Assembly: GCA_963513935.1 (NCBI GenBank)
Contig: OY740776.1
Coordinates: 7,594,724-7,658,723, forward strand
Source of the DNA: Aphrophora alni
Taxonomy: Eukaryota > Arthropoda > Insecta > Hemiptera > Aphrophoridae
Direction of reading: 5' to 3'
Length of the DNA stretch: 64,000 nucleotides
The notes below the pieces were generated by a model. The model saw nothing but the letters and a program-made list of their open reading frames with translations. It was not told where the DNA came from and ran no database searches. Positions 34,950 through 46,329 of the stretch are shown in pieces (position 1 is the stretch's first letter; each line of letters begins with the position of its first letter). A program made the translations under genes and the position numbers.

Positions 34950-35260
34950 GACCCAATTATTTCAATTGATGTCTATCAATTGGTTTTGAAAATTGCTGAG
35001 GTATCAAGAGTAATTTCTCTTCAATCAATTAATCAATTCATCATCTGTTGCTATAGGGTGAGAATAAACTTTTTCTTTCAAAAAGCCTCACAGGATAAAG
35101 TCGCAAACTGTCAAGTCTGAGGACCTTTGAAGCCAGTCGATGAAGTTGCTGCCACAACTTATCCAACGGTTGGGAATATCTCATTCTAAAATCGCTTTGG
35201 TCACATTAGCATAATGATGAGAAGTTCCATCCTGTTGGTTAAGAATGATCCTTATCTCTG
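34950..35260 (-). pseudogene. Mariner-type transposase fragment with point-mutation stops
   Basis: Reading the minus strand from 35240, one frame gives NQQDGTSHHYANVTKAILE, stop, DIPNRWISCGSNFIDWLQ, then RSSDLTVCDFIL, stop, GFLKEKVYSHPIATDDELI. The block QQDGxxxHY with its Asp and the block S-S-D-L-T with its Asp are the second and third catalytic Asp regions of a Tc1/mariner-type DDE domain; 37 positions lie between the two Asp. The second stop sits where Trp is expected (LWGFLK), consistent with TGG to TGA. No terminal repeats were found. A tRNA-like repeat is inserted about 150 bp upstream on the same strand. Confidence 0.75.
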
Positions 35261-35404
35261 GATGAGTAATTTATTTTGTTTTTTTTTGGCATACCTTTGA
35301 ACTGACGACTTTGGTATCTCAATACCAGATGAACCTTTTCTAGGTGAATTAGAGTTGTTTGGAGATTTCAATAAAGCTCTTCATTTTGAGCGTTAGAATA
35401 TCTA

Positions 35405-35500
35405 TGCTATTTACAATAATATTTTAAGTGAAAAATATACTACCTAGACTGGGAATCGAACTCAGGACCTTTGGCTTTACGCGCCAATGCTCTACCAACA
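35405..35500 (-). repeat. Third copy of the tRNA-derived repeat
   Basis: The minus strand reads GTTGGTAGAGCATTGGCGCG, TAAAGCCAAAGGTCC, TGAGTTCGATTCCCAGTCTA and then GTATATTTTTCACTT. Here the anticodon stem (TTGGC/GCCAA) and T-arm are well paired, but the 5' side of the D-arm is lost. The shared 3' flank with 32188-32205 shows a common source. Confidence 0.7.
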
Positions 35501-36119
35501 TTTCTTTGAAATGTCTATTCCAGTGTCTATACCTATGCTATTTCCTTGAAATTGATCCAATTTCTAGTAGCATACTTTTCCATTTATGAATTGATTTTCT
35601 TAATGGAGGAACCACATATGGGTATATTCTTTGAAAACATCTTATCACTTCATTTTCTAAAGCAATATCTTAAGAACAACATTTCACTTTTTGTTCATTT
35701 GTTTTTAAATATCACACGTAAACTGATTGAACACAATTACCAAATCATGAGTTCATATTGTGAGTTAACAAAACAACAGCTGATCGAGATTCAACAGATG
35801 ACAATGCATTGCTTTCTGGGAGGGAGTGGTTCTATCCAGAAGATTAATTTTCTTTTTGTTATTCCGCCATTTTGTTTTGATTGACTATAAAAAATGAAAC
35901 TTAAGGGTACTTTTTTACATATCTATGTAACATAACTTTAAAGTGTCACGTTTGTAGGGTGTTCCAAATGTCCAGCATATTAATTGAAAAATACCGACCT
36001 CTTTGTAGGATACCTGATGTATAAAAGTAATACATGACATTTCGGGAGTATGAATCAACTCTTGTTGTCAAGTGGCAAATCTAGAAAATATTTTCGTTTC
36101 AGTGTGAGATTGGTTTTTC

Positions 36120-36549
36120 ATGGGGGATGACGTTTCATCCGTTTGTGAGTCCTCGTATAACTTACTTCCTGGAACAAATATCTGTGTGCGAGTAACAAGT
36201 TTCGCATTTCTGTGTGATTACAATGTGATTTTTTTTTCTGTATATTGAACATTTTATTTTATCAAATTAAGTATTTTGTGTGTTGATTTATTATATAGTT
36301 TTTCATACACATAAATAACCTCATTACAGTTTCAAACAATTAATTTTTTTTTTTTTCTTTATTTGAAAACTGTTTAAATTATATTTTTATTGTGATTATT
36401 ATTTGAAGACTTTTTATACATTATTATACATTTAGAGGCAATAAACATGTTTTTAAAGAGATTATATCTGCTTATATTTCATAACCTGGAGAAAAACTCT
36501 GTGTGCGAGTATTCATGTTCGAAAATCAATGCGAGTTCTCTAGGGTTAA
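36120..36549. mobile_element. Possible right end of another piggyBac-like element
   Basis: Reading inward from TTAA at 36546-36549 the sequence is CCCTAGAGAACTCGCATTG, starting with the CCCTAGA seen at classical piggyBac ends. CTGTGTGCGAGT occurs twice as a direct repeat (about 36182 and 36498), as subterminal repeats often do. No left terminus was seen. Confidence 0.33.
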
Positions 36550-36974
36550 AGCTATATCTATGCAGTCTAAATAACTAACAGATCTTATCATAATAACCAA
36601 CAGTCTCATATCTGCACACCATGCTTAAACAAGAGCCTACACTGGTCAACTAACTAAATGGGAGTTGTATGCCAAGAGTGTGGCTACCTAACGGTTTATC
36701 AGGAGAGAACAACCTTTTGTTCTCCTTCTCAAAAGTTTAATGAATGACCTTGTGGTCACTACTTGTGGAGATTTAACCAAAAGTCTTATTTGAAGTAGAG
36801 GAATATTTAATTCAGTTGTTATTAAACTGAAACCATAAACTGATTTTTGTTCCAGTAATCTTTAACTTTCTAATGAACTGCTTATCACATTCACATTTAA
36901 TACTGATAATGTTATGTATTAGTTTTTTTATATTTTATACTCGAGTGGTGGGAAATGTCCAATTAAACTAAATT

Positions 36975-38339
36975 AAGTACTAAATATGATTAATCTGTCA
37001 TAATGCAAACACTTTTTAGAGCTAAAAAAATTAATAAAAATTAAATCATAGTAACAAAATTAATTTTATTAATAAAAGAAAACTTTTTAATAATATTGTA
37101 ATTAACCAATTAGGAATGTAATTCAAGAATTAATATTTTCCTGTAGAAATTAAAAAAGTTGAGAAAGTTAGTGATAAATATTCTTTCATATTACCGTATA
37201 AAAACAAAACTCAAAATTCGGGCATGACTATTGGTTCCATCGTCTGAGTTCTAAAGACAATCCAGAGATTCGGACATTAACAAACAAAAAAATTTAATGG
37301 ATTTAGTCATGAAGAAAAGAAAAAGCATAAGATGCCGTTATTTTGTGATTCATCACAAATCTAATATTATGAAATTGTACATATTCAGGAGATGGAACTG
37401 CTCTGTACTGCTAGGTCATTTTTGATGTTTTGTCTTATCTAATGTCACTATTTAAACATGATGTGTTTGCCATATTATAGTTACAACATAAATACACCAC
37501 ATATGTTACTAAACATAATAATACATAATTATATACAATGTGCTAAATGGTCATTCATGAGCATTAAAAACAATATTATAAATCAGCTGGACAAAAATAA
37601 TGATGGCTTTTGTTCAGGTTATATTTCTGAGATATATGAAAGCTTAATTCTTTAGCTATCGAACATTATCGGAAATATTCAAATCTGATAAAACAAAGGC
37701 CTGCTTTGACACTAAAAAAATATATTTCATTTATGGAAGGGGTTTGACAATCACTTCGATCCGAGTTGAAATAGAATTTTCTGTATCAGGTTGTATAACC
37801 GTCTGCTTTATTCTTAATAGTCTCCCATAAGACAATGAACAAGGAAGGAAAGTAAACAATATCAGTATATAACTGGTTTTAACAGTACATCTCCTTGAAT
37901 GATGGATTGCCTTAAAGCAAGAATAAAGAGGAGCATATTTGTAGCAGAACGGAGCTTTTGTAAAGAGTCTCCTTTGCATAAGTTATCAAGTGCCTGTACA
38001 AGGGTTAAAGCTCATGTATATAAAGCAGTTTTATCTATCGTCCAAGCTACGGCAGAATTTGGATTAACCGTTGACCTCTGTATCGTTGTTTCATTGGCTG
38101 TTGCAGAGTTGTGACACAGGATCATCAAATGAAAACTGATCACGATCCCCACAACATGTTTTGAATAGTTCAGATTATATTTTGGTTTATTAAAATCTCT
38201 GTCCAGAAATTATTTATGGTGAAATTTGAAAACAATTTTGAGAAAACTCTGTTCCTTTGGTGTAGATTTATAGTTGATGTTTTTTTAAATTTTTATAATT
38301 TGTCAACGTAGAATCGAAAAGTTAAATAAATTTTTATCA
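36975..38339. other. Khc intron sequence, no gene seen
   Basis: Two overlapping ORFs on opposite strands near 37731-38114 (82 and 71 codons) have no recognisable domains. The base composition there is slightly richer in GC, so an unidentified repeat is possible. Confidence 0.4.
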
Positions 38340-38575
38340 TTTGTGTTGTTTGAAAGTGAAAAAAATTTCTTGGTGATCATCACCTTGTAAAAAAAAAGAA
38401 GAAACTAGCATAAATTAGAGACAACTAGCTCTCAAATATTCTAATAGTATCAGTGTCAGAGGAGAACAAGAAGTGTCCAAGAGAGATCCAATAGGTAAGA
38501 TGAAAGAGAGGGATTTAACCCAAGGATAAAATGTCTAAATCCAGCTAGGTTTCTCGGGCTTCCCACACATATATT
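38340..38575 (-). repeat. LINE 3'-tail copy
   Basis: The copy includes GAGGAGAACAAGAAGTGTCC, AAGAGAGATCCAATAGGTAA and GATGAAAGAGAGGGAT, matching 1680-1735 closely, then a TAAATCCAGCTAGG segment. It ends at the terminal TTCTTGGTGATCATCACCTT part near 38370. It lacks the coding part, as expected of a 5'-truncated LINE insertion. Confidence 0.7.
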
Positions 38576-39735
38576 CACTGTAATTGTCATTTTGATCACA
38601 TCTAAACAATTTTTTTTTCAAAATTTAAGATAGAAAGTTCACCTAATTTTTAAAGTTCGTCTATAGAATTCTTCTAAATTTGTCATTCTTAGACGTTAAT
38701 ATTTTTACTGAGAGTGAATGTTGATATATTTAAAACTAAAATTAATATTAAAAACAAACAAATTTAATTCAGAAGTTGCCAACTCTATGAACATAAAAAG
38801 TATACATTACATTTTGGAAGTAATTTACTTCGCCAATTTCCTGTTTTGAGGTGTAGTGGTTTGAGTTGGATGTCAATGAGTCAGTCAGGACATTGGCGTT
38901 TTATACAGGGTGGTTCATGAAGAAACTATCGGAATGTGTTCTACAGGTCTTAAGATGCTTAGTTTTCCTATCATCCGCCATTGTGTTAGAAAAAATAACT
39001 TCAGAAATAAATAAAATATTGAGTTGAGATTTGATCTTTTTATCAAATTCAAAGACATTATTTTGAATATTTTCAAAATAGCTGCATTTTAAAATATTAA
39101 ACGTTCATTATCTTGAAAACTGAAAACTTTACTCTAAATTTATTAAAAAAAAAAAAACTATTTTCCACTTTTAGTGACAAACAAAATGGTATTTTTTATT
39201 TTTTTCTCTGTAGGTTAAAAAGATGAAACAAGTTATCAACAAAAACCTAAACATTTGTCGGCAATTGTCTAAGATTGTAATAAAAACTACATTTTCGAAA
39301 TTTGAAAATTTTATCTCCGAATTTATTTATTTTAGACCTTATGAATCATTGTTTCAGGGTGAAGATTCAGAAATTTGGAAATATCAACCCAATTAAAAAA
39401 TCGCTTTAATACTATGGAAAATAATTTTACCCTTGCCAATAAATTAAATGTTTAGTTTTTGTTGATAATTCTCTGTTATATGTTTTGACATACAGAAAAA
39501 ATTTAATAATGTTTTGTTTGTCATTAAAAGAGGGAAATATTTTACACAACCACCATTTTGAAAATATACAAAATAAAATCATTATGTTTGGTGCACTTTT
39601 AAACTGTAACATAAAAAATGCTTGTACCAAATCTGAACTCGATATCTAGTCTATTTCTAAATAATTTTTTTTTTTTGTAATAAACATTATGATGGATATA
39701 CGGGAAACTAAGTATTTTTCAAACATATATTTATA

Positions 39736-39895
39736 TGAAGTTTTATCTTTATTTTTACCACTGGAAAACATCCTGAAAGTTTATCCGTTTCTTTTTGAAT
39801 CACCACATATATATATATATATATATAGGGTGATTCTAAAAGAAACGGATAAACTTTCAGGATGTTTTCCACTGGTAAAAATAAAGATAAAACTT

Positions 39896-39898
<3 letters not shown>
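39736..39898. repeat. Near-perfect 69-bp inverted repeat around an (AT)n loop
   Basis: The left arm, with TTTACCACTGGAAAACATCC and AGTTTATCCGTTTCTTTTTG, is the inverse of the right arm with AGAAACGGATAAACTTTCAG and GGATGTTTTCCACTGGTAAA. The loop is a run of AT. The right arm starts TAGGGTGATTC, like a mariner-type end, so this may be two such ends abutting head to head at TA. Confidence 0.92.

Positions 39899-39953
<55 letters not shown>
39899..39953. repeat. (AC)n microsatellite
   Basis: Uninterrupted AC over 55 bp, wedged between the hairpin and the next MITE. Confidence 0.97.
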
Positions 39954-39955
<2 letters not shown>

Positions 39956-40160
39956 GTGAGTTTTAAGTCCTTTCTATGCTCTTGTTTAAGATTTTCTTCT
40001 GACTTCCTCTGGGCCATCCCCCATTGGGGTTAAAGAGTCAGTGAGTGCACCAAAACCAAAGTATTTAGGTCCAATATGGATATGCAGAGTTTAAATGTTC
40101 TAACTTTAACCATATAAAAAAAAAATGTAGCGAGGAAGGGACTTAAAACTCACCCTGTAT
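39953..40160. mobile_element. Short MITE with mariner-like ends
   Basis: The left end AGGGTGAGTTTTAAGTCC and the right end GGGACTTAAAACTCACCCT are inverted copies, and TA follows the right end after CTG. It is 208 bp long without coding potential. Confidence 0.75.
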
Positions 40161-40279
40161 AAGGGATTATGTTTTTAGGTATTTGTAATAATAACCTTTA
40201 TATGTAAAAAACCATGTCTAAATTTCATCTGGGTTAAGGGTTAAATCAAAATTTTGGGGTACTTGCTATTAAAATATAA

Positions 40280-40352
40280 TATTCAGATTTTTCTTCTTCT
40301 TTTTTTTTTTTTTTTCCTTTTTTTTCCCTTTTTTTTTACTTTTTTTTTCCAA
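40280..40352. repeat. Polypyrimidine tract
   Basis: Over 70 bp of T with scattered C in the Khc intron; no acceptor-exon structure follows. Confidence 0.9.
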
Positions 40353-40379
40353 ATTAAACTTAAACAATTTTTATCAGAT

Positions 40380-40740
40380 TTTATTCAACTGTAGTGTTAA
40401 AAAATGTAAATAAAATATATTGGTTGGATGATGGTTCATGAGTTGTCAGTAAAATATTGAAACCAACCATAGAGCCATTGGAAAAGAAGAAATTTCTCAA
40501 AATCGATTTTATTCAAATTTTTGTGATAGGTGAAAATGAATGACCCAACCTAATTTACAAAATCGTAAGTAAAAGAAAATTACAATTCAGGAATAATTGG
40601 GAAATAACTAAAATGAACCTTGACCACCAACATTTAAAACTTGATTTCAGCCAGCTTATAACGAAAGTAAAACAAGCTTAGATTCTGCTATATATAACTA
40701 CCATTATATACATTTTTAAAATTTCTATGTATTAATACAG
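40380..40740. repeat. Dispersed non-coding repeat
   Basis: GATGGTTCATGAGTTGTCAG, CAAATTTTTGTGATAGGTGA and ATTCAGGAATAATTGGGAAA place it in the same family. Confidence 0.65.
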
Positions 40741-40800
40741 GTAGTATATTGCTATTTCTTAGTGATGTCGTAGAATAATATATTTTTTCATGGTTATTGT

Positions 40801-40804
<4 letters not shown>

Positions 40805-40838
<34 letters not shown>
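40805..40838. repeat. (AT)n then (GT)n microsatellite
   Basis: AT run to 40832 followed by GTGTGTG. Confidence 0.93.
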
Positions 40839-40839
<1 letters not shown>

Positions 40840-41239
40840 AGACAGTTAGTGCACTGTTTATTTATCTTATGTTGGACACGACATAGTGTAGACAGATAAG
40901 TGTGATTTGCATGAAACTAAATGTAACAAGGAGACAAGTCGATGTCATTTAATGGCAAGAATGAGTCACAGACAGCTTTAGATGTTGCAAACAGACTGAT
41001 TCACAGTGAAAGTGTATAAAACATGTAACCTCAATTTGTTACACATCAACTTTTGTAAAGAATTTCCTTTCTGTACAGTCTTCAATGCTATGCTATGTCA
41101 TGGAATGACTCGGCTTTTAGTGGTGATTAATTGCTAATAAAAGACAGATTGTACAAACATTGCACAGTTTTTTAGATCCTAAACTTACGGAAACACTAAC
41201 AGGTTTTCAGTTAAATATATAGTATCTACTCTCCCTTCA

Positions 41240-42130
41240 CTTTCTCACACATACATAGTATATAGAAAGTTAAGTGATGGGTCAATGCCAAATCTTTTGC
41301 TGATATTTATCGTTTTGAGGTCCCCCCCCCCATCTAGAATTTAAAAAAAAAACTTTTTGGGATATCTTGTCATATTTGTTGCAGTGTTCTACAATTTACA
41401 TGTTTGAACTGATTTTATTACAAATTTGAGTATATTTTAGCCATATTTTCAGGATCAAAATTTTGTGTAGTATAAGAAATCACGTAATTATGATTTTATC
41501 AAAATCAACTGAAAACGATTTCGATTAAATTTTCCTCGAGGGCATCCTCTAAGGATCCAAACAAAACGAATTGGTCGCCATCTTACCAAAAATTTTGCTT
41601 TGTGACTTATCGGTAAAAAAAACTCAAAAAATCAACGATAGGGATATAAAAATCCAAAAAATCAACGATAGGGATATAAAAATCCAAAAAAATCAACGAT
41701 AGGGATATAAAAACCGTGATTTGTAAAAAAAAAATCAGGTTTACCGACTTCGTTCAAGTTTTAGTTGAAATGTAAAGACTTATGACCCAAAGCCATGTAC
41801 TAAATCGCAAGTAAAATAAAATAAATAATGCGGTTCAGGAATAATTAGTAGAATCAAAATAAATGAAACTTCACCGCTTTTTAATCAAGTATATTTTACA
41901 TTGAAGACATGTTTTATGACACTAGCAAAGTAGTTTAGGCCCTTATTTAAATATATAAATATTTTTCTCAAAGATTCATCTTCAATTTTTGATTGACAAG
42001 TAACAAAATGACATTTTTTGTGACAATAAGTTTTGGTCCGTTTTTATTTTTTGGGGGATGGGTGAGTAAAAAAGTTTGTGCAATGTTTTTGAGCTGTTTA
42101 TTTCCTAAAATGAATGGACTAATTAACTAA
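41240..42130. repeat. Dispersed non-coding repeat, longest copy
   Basis: It starts ACATACATAGTATATAGAAA with GTGATGGGTCA, as does the copy at 56364, and runs through GGATCCAAACAAAACGAATT and GTTCAGGAATAATTAGTAGA to AAAAGTTTGTGCAATGTTTT. A LINE 3' tail follows within 50 bp. Confidence 0.75.
41622..41718. repeat. Three copies of a 30-31 bp unit
   Basis: AATCAACGATAGGGATATAA repeats with starts near 41630, 41660 and 41691, inside a longer dispersed repeat. Confidence 0.9.
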
Positions 42131-42169
42131 AACATTGAAAATCTCTTAAAAGCTCAGTTGTAGTCAATA

Positions 42170-42375
42170 TGGGGCATGGCAATCCCGAATGATTCTAGCT
42201 GGATCTACGTCTGTTAGATCCCTCTTATTTATCTTCCCTATTGAGTCTTTCTTGACCAACTCTTGTTCTCTTCGACTCTGACGCTATTAGAGTATTCATT
42301 GGTTAGGGATTATTCTTTTGTTTTATAAAACCGAGAGGTTTTTCGCCTTTGAACAACAAAAGGAAAAAAAGAAAA
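42170..42375 (+). repeat. LINE 3'-tail copy
   Basis: It runs from AGCTGGATCTACGTCTGTTA through CTTCCCTATTGAGTCTTTCT and GACCAACTCTTGTTCTCTTC to the terminal ACCGAGAGGTTTTTCGCC, in the orientation opposite to the copy at 1626. Confidence 0.7.
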
Positions 42376-43137
42376 AGAATTTTCAAATAATAGGAGAAAA
42401 AGTTTGTGCTACATCTTGGTTACTCTATTTGATTTCATATTTTTTATTCTTCTAACAAATGAGTTTATAAATTCATAAAAAATAAATTGTAAAGGTTTAA
42501 ATCTTTGAACATTTAATTTAATTTGGAAAGGACTAAGTTATAAACGTGAACAAAGTTTAATAAAAGTTGTTCTGCATGAATGTTTTATAACTTGACAAAC
42601 ATTTTTAAGGGGATGAAAAGCCGGTGAAGTTTTCTCATTCATCTTGAAAGTTTCTTTTCTCAACCAATCACAGAAAGTTTGTAAGAACTTAATAAATCTT
42701 GTAACAGAACCACTATATGTGTTGAAGGTCTAAATATTCTACAATCGTAGTGGTTAACATAATATATAATCATAATGACAGATGAACGTAATTTGTAAAG
42801 TGAACATTTAGTTTTTTTTAAATTTCGTGTAGATATTCGTCTTATGTTAATTTTGTTTTGTTTTTATTGATATGCATTTGAACAAATGAACGCTGAAAAA
42901 CAAAATGGAATTGAGCTGAACAATTATATATTTAATTTGCTTAGGAATTTCTGTGCCAGTCGTGTATTTATTTACTGTAAGGTTGATTTTAATGATTAAG
43001 GGTGTCAAATTGGACAGTGTTACTAGCATATTTGCCGATAACTATTCATTTTCTTTGGAAATTACTATTTTGTAATAAATTTATATTTAAATAACATGGC
43101 TTTTTTGGGTGAATAACATGTTCCACAACAAAAATAA

Positions 43138-43322
43138 TTCGAAACAACTGCTATAAATTCTCAAATATGTTTTATTATGTTTGAGAATTTATAACAGTTG
43201 TTCTAAATTATTTTTAGGTTAACTTAAATTTATCATTTGATACAACTGTTATATATTCTGAAATATATTTCATTTTGTTGTTACGTTTGAGAATTTGTAA
43301 TAGCTGTTAAAATTATTTTTAA
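43138..43322. repeat. Two consecutive related hairpins
   Basis: First hairpin: AACAACTGCTATAAATTCTC (43143) against GAGAATTTATAACAGTTGTT (43183). Second: ACAACTGTTATATATTCTGA (43242) against GAGAATTTGTAATAGCTGTT (43290). The two are diverged copies about 98 bp apart, each with a TTTTATT-like loop. Confidence 0.85.
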
Positions 43323-43607
43323 CTTAACTTGTATAGTGCTTAGGTACTTTATTTGTGCGGATTCACATTGTGTTATGATTGCTTACATCTCGCAAAATTA
43401 AACGGTTTAAATTTTCAAAAATTTTATTTAAAACTGTTATAATTCTTTAACTGGAAATGATCAGTATTTATTAAACTCAAAACTAACAAAACATGAATAC
43501 CCTATGGATAAGGAAGTTTACCAAGTCTTATATTAGTTATAATTTAGTTGATATTTTACAAGGATAAATGTGAGTTTATAATTGTGTTACATACCTACTG
43601 TAGGAAG

Positions 43608-44555
43608 TACAGGGTGAGGCAGTGAAACGGCACGATATATCACGGCACAAAGGTGAAAAATCACAAATAATTTATTTAGAAAGAAAAGATAATTGTTTTA
43701 ACATAAATCTTAAGTACATTTTTGGAAATTAATGTTTTACCTTAAAAACAATTATTTTTTGAATACAGTGTCAGTAAGGTGACGTCCTTGGTTTTGCGCA
43801 CATTGTTGAAGTCTGAGATGAAATCCACCTTTGACGTTTTGTAGCATCTGCAACAGAATGTTGTTAATTTCCTGCCGAATTCGCTCCTTCAGGTCTTCTT
43901 TTGTTCTTGGTGGATTTTCCTGGAAGACTTTGCACTTAAGATAGCCCCAAAGAAAGAAGTCTGGAGCTGTCAAATCTGGTGAACGGGCAGACCAAGGGAT
44001 ATCACCATTAAGCATTGTTTGGCAAAAGCATATGCGATTATTATAATCATTAGGTTTTAGGGCTTGCACTATCTGTATTTTGTATGGCAGATAGTGTAGG
44101 TCGTTCTTCAAAATCCTTCTCACCAATCGATTGCCGAGACCAAGTTCTACGCTGTGCCGTCTTGCTGATTTTCGCGAACTTCGTCCTAATGCTCGCGCAC
44201 ACGATCAATGTTCTCTGGAGTCCGGATTGTTTTTTCACAACCACCTCTTTTCTTTGTCGTACTAGCAGTGGCTTCAAAATTATTCACCCAAAGGAGGATA
44301 GCTTTCTTTGATGGCACGGGAGCCCGTAGCGGTAGACTGAACTCACGACGGAAAGCGCGCTGAGCACAAACCACACTATCCGCGTTTTTGTAGTATGCCT
44401 TTACAGCAAACGCACGTTGTACACTCGTCCAACGCTCCATGGCTATTGAAATTTCTACTTGTCTAGACACTCAAGGTCATTTCTCCCTACTCTCATAACC
44501 CCCACCCCCCGTCAGCTGTAGTCGCAATCGTGCCTTTTCACTGCCTCTCCCTGTA
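43608..44555 (-). mobile_element. Internally deleted mariner-type transposon
   Basis: The element is flanked by TA (43608 and 44554). Terminal inverted repeats read ACAGGGTGAGGCAGTGAAAC at the left and, in reverse complement, ACAGGGAGAGGCAGTGAAAA at the right, followed by GGCACGA in both. It carries a shortened transposase gene on the minus strand, described separately. The total of 948 bp is several hundred bases short of an autonomous copy. Confidence 0.9.
43752..44470 (-). pseudogene. Mariner-type transposase, catalytic core deleted and frameshifted
   Basis: On the minus strand the N-terminal part begins at 44470 with a helix-turn-helix region: QRAFAVKAYYKNADSVVCAQ, RAFRREFSLPLRAPVPSKKA and ILLWVNNFEATAST, the arrangement found in a group of arthropod mariner-type transposases (DUF4817-like domain). 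It goes out of frame near 44186, passes through a basic second HTH in another frame, and resumes at 44126 as MVRRILKNDLHYLPYKIQIV. After FCQTMLNG the sequence jumps straight to DIPWSARSPDLTAPDFFLWG, so the first two catalytic Asp blocks are missing and only the third (in SPDL) remains. The C-terminus ends RHLTDTVFKK. By inference it is inactive. Confidence 0.85.
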
Positions 44556-45389
44556 TAACATAGGTTTAATAATCACAAGAAAATTTAACCTCTGTTTTTG
44601 TCTGATTTTTACGTTTCATGGCATCTGGAAAATAAAAATGTAATTTTCGACAGTCATCCATTCGTCATCATTGTTGTCTGTACATAAGCACGTTAGCACC
44701 ATAAAAATTAAGATAAGAACATGAAATTTAGAATATGGGACTGTATAAATGAACAACACTATTGAAAATCTAATCATGTATTTATCTAACATTAAATCAG
44801 AAAAATCTAATTTAAAATGGCAGCTATTTTAACCAGTTTTTTTTGTTCACACAAAAAATAAATAAAAATATTTTTCTCAGCATGAAATTAGATAGTAACA
44901 TTCAGGGCCAAAAGTTTACCAAAAATACAGATATTTAGTAATCAATTTAAATCAGTTTTTTTAACGATAGGGTAATTTAGTTTAACAAATTTTGAACACT
45001 CAAATATTTTAATATTATATACTATATTTTAGCCCATCGACACAGGAGACTTTAAGTAAGGAATAATGTCTGCAGCGATACTTTTTGAAGGCGATTTCAT
45101 CAGCATTTGGAATTGTTCATTCAATATTTATATTTCATTTATAACATGAGCCACTATAGATTCTACCACTCAAAACACTTTGAATTTACTACAAAACTAT
45201 TAAAAGAATTACAATTAGAAATAATCACAGAACTAACATATAAAAATATTATCCTTAAAATATTATTATAAACACACACTCACTTATCTTTAAAAAAAAA
45301 ACTATAAAACCCTACCTACAAAACAACAATAATTGTATAAAAACATTGTGTAACTTCAGACAGAAACTTCTTCATGTTTACCACAATAG

Positions 45390-45600
45390 TACCTTAAGAC
45401 TGATACCGAGACGTCTGATTAGCACGGAAACACTTGATTTCAGAATTTATTTCAAACTAATAAAATGCACTGGGTTGAGGCAGAGATGTAATGCCCGTTG
45501 TTATTGTTATCATACATCATGTCATAACATAGGCCTACCTATCCTTTTTAGGCACAGTTTGTCTGTGGCATTGGGGTCATTGCGCGACCGGAAGTTGTTG
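45390..45600. repeat. Repeat shared with 55350-55415
   Basis: GATTAGCACGGAAACACTTG and CTAATAAAATGCACTGGGTT at 45416 and 45455 match GATTAGCAAAGAAACATTTG and CTAATAAAATGCACTGTGTT at 55362 and 55388. Confidence 0.6.
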
Positions 45601-46329
45601 ATTTAATCACTCCATAATAAAATACTATGTTCTTATGTTCTAAAATAAAAATACTTGAGCTATTACGTTAAAATAAAAGGAAATAAAAGACAAAAAAAAT
45701 TTTAAAAAAATACATAAAAATGTGAAATTTTCAATATTTTGGCAAATTTTAGGCCTTATACGCTACCGAAAAATATCAACTGATCTAAACCTAATTAAAC
45801 CACAATGTTTTTAGGCTCTAGTCGAAGACGTTTTAAAATATTAAGATTACAAAAACAGCTAAAATAAAAAAAAATTTAATTAATCGCAATAATGACGTTT
45901 TTCCATATTTTGTAATAGTTTAGGGCCTGTGCACGACCGGAAGATGTCAACAAATTTTGATAATTATTTTTTTCACTTATTTCTCTTCCTAATTTGCAAC
46001 TTTTCCGCACTATTACAACTTTGAAAAAAAATTATTAGTTTGTTTGGACCACCCAAATATATATTGATGATAGTACACACAGTTATAATTTAAAAAATAC
46101 ATATTTACATGGAAAAAAAATGATATAAAACTATTACACAAACAAAAAACTAATTAAAATCAATCCAAAACAACTAAAATGACTCAGTTTAAGTTACTTA
46201 TGTATTTGAAAACATTGTTAAAGATAGCCTAGACCAAGTCGCAGCATACAACGTACAACACAGTTTCTAAGACAAAACAACAATTTCAAGATCGAAATAG
46301 TTTTTGAATTTATCCCTGAACCATTTCAT

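Larger units (their letters stand above)
34669..36970. repeat. Inverted pair of a dispersed end sequence, 2.3 kb apart
   Basis: ATAGTTTAATTGGACATTTC at 34671 is mirrored by GAAATGTCCAATTAAACTA at 36952. Between them lie a mariner remnant, a tRNA-like repeat, a hairpin repeat and a possible piggyBac end. It could be a composite element or two independent copies in opposite orientation. Confidence 0.4.

Noticed and set aside
37731..38114. Two opposite-strand ORFs of 71-82 codons
   Set aside because: No domain, splice context or repeat partner was recognised, so no gene is called.
39689..40033. ORF with His-Thr repeats, and its antisense Cys-Val ORF
   Set aside because: Both come from the (AC)n microsatellite and the adjacent inverted repeat.
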